From: Temnopleurus reevesii
Taxonomy: Eukaryota > Echinodermata > Echinoidea > Temnopleuroida > Temnopleuridae
NCBI GenBank assembly: GCA_036244855.1
Contig: BQKZ01006216.1
Coordinates: forward strand, 1 to 10,568
DNA length: 10,568 nucleotides
Direction of reading: 5' to 3'
Shown: positions 6,730 to 10,568 of the stretch, one piece after another
Layout of the letters: every line of letters starts with the position of its first letter
Numbering within the stretch: the first letter of the stretch is position 1
Notes under the pieces: model-generated
What the model was told of the DNA's origin: nothing
Databases searched by the model: none
What the model saw: only the letters and a program-made list of their open reading frames with translations
Made by a program: the position numbers and the translations under genes

Positions 6730-7800
6730 TCTCAAATTAAAGGGGGGATTGAAACTCAAAAAATATCTTGACTTATTTCAGTAGGTGTAATATTCATCGA
6801 TTCAATGGAATATTTTATTGTACAAGAAAAAACAGCATAAGGAGATAAACTTTCATTTTCTGAGCCAAGATTTCGTCTGCTCGCTATACCATGGGGGCTA
6901 CAATTTTGTTATTTGGTACGAGAAAGTATTTTGTTATCCCCGAGTGAACGTCTTTGATCGAAATATAAGCTTAGAATTTGAATAAAAATATACCTTACAT
7001 ATGGACATATATTTCAATATCTTAAAACTGGTCTGGATTTATTTAGAAAAAAGAAAGTTTTATTCATTAGAATTGTGTTTTATTGGCATGGGCGTGACGT
7101 TTTTGCGGAGTAGAGTTCAAGTTTCGCAATGCAGCATTCGTGCTTATATAGGGTCTTTGGCAAAACGCTACGTTTTCACCTGTATTTAAACAATAGAATA
7201 CAATACCTGGAAGGCTTGCTGAATAAAGGAAATTCTGTTATGCCAGGCAAGACCACTAAAAGCACTTTTCTTTAGTATAAACAGATGATTTGAAGACTGA
7301 ATTGTTTGTTATAAGTTGTACTAAAATATTGGACACCTATCACGCATTTTTTCCAACATAACGTATTCTATTTGATATAGATTGAACTATTTTACAGTTT
7401 AATGAATGGTTTCCTTGCCATACAAAATGATATCAATGGATCACGTCGAAATATCTGTTCACAACAAAATGGCAGTCCCCTTGTAATGTGATAGCAGACG
7501 AAAGCCTGTTCTAAAATATCGGGAAATTTACACTTTTCTGAATTTATTTTAGAGCTTGATCCAGTCTGATTAGTAGTCTATGATACATTTCTTATATGTT
7601 TATATTATCCTCTAGGATTCATTCTTCTTTAATCTTTTCTAATTCATACAAATTGTGTATTTTTTCTAAAATATAGAAAGCAAAATATTGCCTTCCAACA
7701 TGTGGTTTTAGTTTTCGTTTGCAAGTTTTACTGGAAAGTTAATTTAACCACCGACATGTCATGAGTTTTCGGAGCAAAAATTGCTACTGTTCTGTGAGTG
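6730..7800. other. AT-rich interior, no recognised gene
   Basis: This holds only short frames with no recognisable product. A minus-strand TATATAAG (7152-7145) lies in a slightly GC-richer patch (7085-7175), but no coding exon or other promoter element supports it. The interval would be intron of the WSC gene if that gene extends upstream to 9354 or beyond. Confidence 0.5.
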
Positions 7801-7848
7801 GAAAACGAATGCATGATTTCAATACCAACACCAACACCGAACTTGAAG

Positions 7849-7894
7849 TTGCAATTTTCCCGATAGGGGTTGGTGTTAAGAGATGGGAAAATTG
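7849..7894. repeat. 12-bp perfect inverted repeat (hairpin)
   Basis: TGCAATTTTCCC (7849-7860) and GGGAAAATTGCA (7883-7894) are exact complements separated by 22 bases that contain a GGTTGGTGTTA motif. It is part of the CAACACC-rich right portion of the element. Confidence 0.8.
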
Positions 7895-8015
7895 CACGTG
7901 AATCGTCAACACCGACCGCGATCTTCGGTTCAGCAGACGACATTCACCACCAGCAATCAACACGAACGACCGGATATACGTCAGAATCTTGCGAGGTCCG
8001 ACAGATTTCAGGTTT

Positions 8016-8069
8016 GGTGTTGAAGCTGGTGTTGGCGTTGCTGCAACACCAACACCAGCGATCAACACC
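8016..8069. repeat. Long hairpin of GGTGTTG and CAACACC units
   Basis: The left arm 8016-8040 and right arm 8044-8069 flank the three-base loop CTG. The inner 16 bp (GCTGGTGTTGGCGTTG against its complement) has one mismatch. The outer part adds a further GGTGTTG/CAACACC pair after a short bulge. It can extrude as a cruciform and sits at the inner edge of the right inverted end. Confidence 0.8.
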
Positions 8070-8419
8070 GTACATGAAGTCACCCAGTTAAGCCTAGCAT
8101 CATGGTAGCCAAATAGGCGCTCATACTTGGACCAGTCAAAATATGATTTGACCCAAAACAATTTTTTGCAAAACTTTCCAAACCAACTTTATTTGTTTGG
8201 ACAAAGCTATTCTAGCAACATATCAAAAGTTTACCAAAATCAGAGTTGTTGATCAATGCGTAATTTTGATAAATTCAAAATGGTCGCCATACAGGGGTGA
8301 ATGAACTTTATATTGAAATATATACCCACATATCTCTTGAACGAATAGTTTTGAAGTTCAAACTTGGTGCTATTATGTATCACTACACAAGTACCATCAC
8401 CTGAAATTTTGACAATCAG

Positions 8420-8448
8420 AGGTCAGAGGTCAAAGGTCACAGGGGTCA
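8420..8448 (+). promoter_or_regulatory. Four consecutive AGGTCA-type half-sites (DR1, DR1, DR3)
   Basis: AGGTCA occurs at 8420-8425, 8427-8432 and 8434-8439, each one base apart, and GGGTCA at 8443-8448. Three perfect half-sites in DR1 spacing form two overlapping consensus DR1 elements. The motif is direct observation; function is unknown. Confidence 0.5.
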
Positions 8449-8784
8449 ATGTCCCCAAAATTCAAATGGATCTATGTTTAGTACGCTAGTTGGAACGCTA
8501 AATATCCTATAAAACTCCCTCGCATTTCTTTATGCTATTCAGAATTGATATTCACATGAAACATTTGAGGATGATGCGGTTGTGAATTCAAGCAATTGCA
8601 TCAACGTTCAAAGATCACAAATGTCAATGACCTTTTACCCTTGATGTATGTCTCTAGATTACTAAGATTTGCGAGGAGCAAAAATAAGTTTTAGATTAAT
8701 ATTGCGATTTGTCCTCCAACGGATTATAGAGAGAGGGCAGTTTTTTTTTTTTTTTACATGAAGGTCTAAGTTCAACAATTTCAG

Positions 8785-8797
8785 GGGTCAATGACCT
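8785..8797. promoter_or_regulatory. IR1-type nuclear receptor motif
   Basis: GGGTCA (8785-8790) and TGACCT (8792-8797) are inverted half-sites with one spacer base, the IR1 layout known for FXR/EcR-type heterodimers. It lies in the same repeat-like region as the triple DR1 and may simply derive from the same ancestral sequence. Confidence 0.35.
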
Positions 8798-8880
8798 CAA
8801 ATCTATTATGGTATCTTATGTTTTTATACTAATGCTATAGGAATGATTGATACTATGTTCTCTATCTGCATCCAAGAGCC

Positions 8881-9353
8881 GCGATATTAAATTCCATGAC
8901 AATATTATGCTCAGTAGGCTATTATTAATTGGCATTGCTCAGGATCCTATAAAAGTTACAGGCGATTCTTTAAAATATTTAAGAGAAACCAACCCCTGAA
9001 ATTATCTTGCTCTCATGATATAAAGAAAAATGACATGAACAAAGTGTGAAAACGGACAACCCGTTCAAAAGTTATGAATTTTAAAAGCCACAGATATATG
9101 ACGATCACTGCCGCTCATGGAGATCCGCGCTATCGGCAAATTCGACAGAACCTGTGACGTCATGTCGGACAATTCCTCATTCACTTTGTACATAGAATAT
9201 TGATGTTACTATTGATGATATTATCTGATGCTCATGAGTGCGAATAGTTTTAGCCAGTACCGAGAATCAATTCATTTTATATTACTTTTATATCCCTTCT
9301 TACAACAACAGCAACAATAAAGTAGTCTATAGCAGCAGATTAAATAATCTTAC
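8881..9353. other. No gene recognised; one CRE-type site
   Basis: AT-rich sequence without a convincing exon. TGACGTCA at 9155-9162 is a full CRE match in a small GC-richer patch (9105-9170). A CAACAACAGCAACAA stretch at 9303-9317 is low complexity. If 9354 is a donor, this is the start of a minus-strand intron. Confidence 0.5.
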
Positions 9354-9540
9354 CTTGTCTTAATGATAATTTGATAATCTGATAAATTGTTTTTCTAGTC
9401 TCTGGCTCGTCTTCTCGTTGAGCACATCATGCGAACGAAGCCCGCCAGAAGTTTCCCGTGCCTTGAAGCTGGGAAGCAGTGTCTCTCTCACGCGCGGGCA
9501 GGTCTGTTTTAGCCGACTACGCATGCGCGCGAAAAAGTAC
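9354..9540 (-). promoter_or_regulatory. GC-rich patch: candidate promoter and non-coding first exon
   Basis: Positions 9421-9535 are clearly richer in G+C and CpG than their surroundings. CGCATGCGCG (9520-9529) is close to the palindromic NRF1 promoter motif, and further CGCGCG lies near 9490. On the minus strand GACAAG followed by GTAAGAT (GT at 9353) is a near-consensus donor. The minus-strand frame from ATG at 9525 runs 56 codons to a TAA 6 bases before that donor, so an exon ending here would be 5' UTR with a small upstream frame rather than coding. It could be the first exon of the WSC gene about 2.9 kb downstream on the same strand, but nothing links them directly. Confidence 0.3.
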
Positions 9541-9801
9541 TATTCCATGGTACTATTCAAAGGCAAACGGCTTTCTTAGCAAATCTATTAATTTTTCTCG
9601 CTTGTACACTATCAATGCAACGATGTGTAAAGGATATAATATCAGATAATCAGTGATAATAGTGTTTTCGATTTCCGTCAACTTTGACAGAGGGCATGGA
9701 ACATATCGATGACCGAATTTAACAGTAACACGCCGTTTCTTCACCAAAATAGGGATCGAAATCTACTTCACCCCGTGAAACGACTTTCAACCGATGAAGA
9801 C

Positions 9802-9985
9802 AATTCGTCTGTATTGTCACGAAGTGACGGGAGCCACTGTTGCATGAGGAAATCCGGACATAGCGTCAACCCTATGGGTATCCCGCGTCATAATGCTACA
9901 GAAGGACATGTCTTCATGGATTTGTAATGATTTCGTGAAAGTACACCCTCTGGCTCCTGTCACTTCGTGAAAACACAGACGAATT
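9802..9985. mobile_element. MITE-like element with 35-bp inverted ends
   Basis: The left arm 9802-9835 (AATTCGTCTGT, then TCACGAAGTGAC and GGAGCCA) matches the complement of 9951-9985 with few mismatches. About 115 bases without internal pairing lie between. Each arm contains TCACGAAGTGA or close to it, itself palindromic. No clear target-site duplication is visible next to the arms. It overlaps a 72-codon plus-strand frame (9709-9927), which I therefore do not call a gene. Confidence 0.6.
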
Positions 9986-10406
9986 ATACAACAATAAGTT
10001 GGATGATAAGCAAACAACAACTATTTATACTTTCAAGATATGTACTATCTTCAAGTAAACAATAACAAAGCATTGTCTATCATCAGTCAACATCAACCTT
10101 CCCTTTCAATTACATGTATATTTTCTTCAACTCTAAAACTCGATTTTACTCTTCTGTTCCAATACAACTATCCCGCCCCTCTCCCCCTCAGATTATGTGT
10201 CTAAAATGTGGTCGGCAAATTAAAAAATGCAAAATTTCCACAAATTTGCTGTTGGAAGTCTGTAAAGAATAACCAGAAAGCAATCAATGGAGTCATTTTT
10301 TTTTTTGCATTGACACATATCATCTGAAACATGAAATAAACTTTTACATTCTACAATAGATACCATAAATAGTGGATAGATCACATTTCCAACATAAGGA
10401 ACATAG
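9986..10406. other. No recognised feature
   Basis: AT-rich sequence with a C-rich stretch (10173-10189) and a T11 run near 10298. AATAAA occurs at 10334-10339 on the plus strand, but no upstream gene could be established that would use it. Confidence 0.5.
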
Positions 10407-10568
10407 CAGTGGCGGATCCTGGCTGGGGCGCAGGGACCCCCACCCCTATAATATTTCTCCCATGTGTGTTTTTTTTGTCTTTGCAGAGCTGCGATTTTGC
10501 ATATTTCGATTTAAATAGTCCATTAGCCTACTGTGACATTACTTGTGATCAGGCGCGCACCGTGGGGG
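10407..10568 (+). mobile_element. hAT-type transposon terminus, cut by the window edge
   Basis: CAGTGGCGGATCCTGGCTGG at 10407-10426, followed by G- and C-rich sequence with ACCCCCACCCC, is the typical start of a hAT superfamily inverted end (CAG-N-GGCG pattern). The element would extend rightwards out of the window. The eight bases before it, GAACATAG, would be the target duplication to look for at the other end. CAGGCGCGCACC at 10550-10561 might be a second, related end. No transposase frame is seen in the 162 bases available. Confidence 0.55.

Larger units (their letters stand above)
6515..8086. mobile_element. Putative DNA transposon or paired foldback elements rich in CAACACC
   Basis: TGGGTGACTTCA at 6515-6526 leads into GGTGTTG heptamers up to 6557, and the complement of 8044-8086 reads the same with a few changes (TGGGTGACTTCAT, then CGGTGTTG and GGTGTTGGTGTTG). 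These inverted ends of about 43 bp bracket 1.57 kb. Heptamer GGTGTTG or its complement recurs near both ends (6545, 6551, 6589, 6640; 7826, 7832, 7907, 8016, 8028, 8044, 8050, 8063), as do subterminal transposase sites in some cut-and-paste elements. No transposase frame is seen. The interior 6730-7800 is AT-rich and unremarkable. A second reading is two separate MITEs (6515-6673 and about 7826-8086), since 6640-6673 also resembles an inverted end. No target-site duplication was found. Confidence 0.5.
8087..8880. repeat. Unclassified repeat-like region with AGGTCA motifs
   Basis: No gene is visible. Three diverged stretches resemble each other around a GGGGTCAATG core: near 8426-8462, 8609-8642 (weakest) and 8770-8815, about 165 to 180 bases apart, which may be decayed tandem or dispersed repeats. 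A T15 run lies at 8741-8755. The whole looks like old transposon sequence. The similarity was judged by eye. Confidence 0.35.

Noticed and set aside
7145..7152. Minus-strand TATA box (TATATAAG)
   Set aside because: A single TATA-like octamer in AT-rich DNA with no downstream exon or other promoter element is expected by chance.
7784..8161. 125-codon minus-strand frame, the longest in the window, and an overlapping plus-strand frame
   Set aside because: Both lie across hairpins of CAACACC repeats. The Thr-Pro-rich translation follows from the heptamer, and inverted repeats open frames on both strands by symmetry. No domain was recognised.
9553..9747. 64-codon minus-strand frame upstream of the GC-rich patch
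   Set aside because: The translation shows no domain and no splice context. It lies upstream of the inferred transcription start on the same strand.

Overview
The window looks like non-coding-rich nuclear DNA from an animal, most likely a marine invertebrate. The evidence is one intron-bounded extracellular domain exon (WSC), several families of degenerate non-autonomous transposons, internal Pol III promoter sequence and a hAT-type terminus. There is no prokaryotic gene organisation. Assignment to echinoderms or a related group is a guess from the style of the repeats, not something the sequence proves. No complete protein-coding gene is visible, and most open frames longer than 60 codons are chance frames in repeats.

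Layout: 1-359 is a nested inverted-repeat (foldback-like) segment. Positions 360-4776 are a mosaic of three related copies of one non-autonomous element (360-2078, about 2092-3416, 3417-4776). The two intact right ends (2078, 4776) have a 10-bp hairpin, 4 bases, then CTAG followed by T, and homology between the copies stops at that point. This is how a canonical Helitron 3' end looks. The element carries palindromic units at its left end, clusters of AGGTCA-type nuclear-receptor half-sites, alternating CG-rich tracts, and a tRNA-like Pol III unit (1265-1337; remnant near 3286-3312). Positions 4778-5132 hold nothing recognised.

On the minus strand, 6139-6432 is a convincing internal exon encoding one WSC domain with eight cysteines and phase-1 introns on both sides. 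A candidate downstream exon of the same gene lies at 5133-5341. It has a matching phase-1 acceptor and a stop, but no recognised domain. A GC-rich patch with an NRF1-like palindrome and a strong minus-strand donor (9354-9540) could be a promoter or non-coding first exon for a minus-strand gene, possibly this one. In the intron between the two exons, on the plus strand, a polyadenylation signal followed by an A tract (5893-5925) resembles a transcript end or a retroposed 3' end.

Positions 6515-8086 are bracketed by matching inverted ends that, with subterminal sequence, are rich in GGTGTTG/CAACACC heptamers. This is probably a DNA transposon or two related foldback elements, inserted in what would be the WSC gene's upstream intron. 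Positions 8087-8880 hold an unclassified repeat-like region with further AGGTCA direct and inverted repeats. Positions 9802-9985 are a small MITE-like inverted repeat, and 10407 to the end of the window starts a hAT-type terminus. The genes and repeats do not form a pathway. The one functional story is a WSC-domain gene whose introns are filled by several transposon families.
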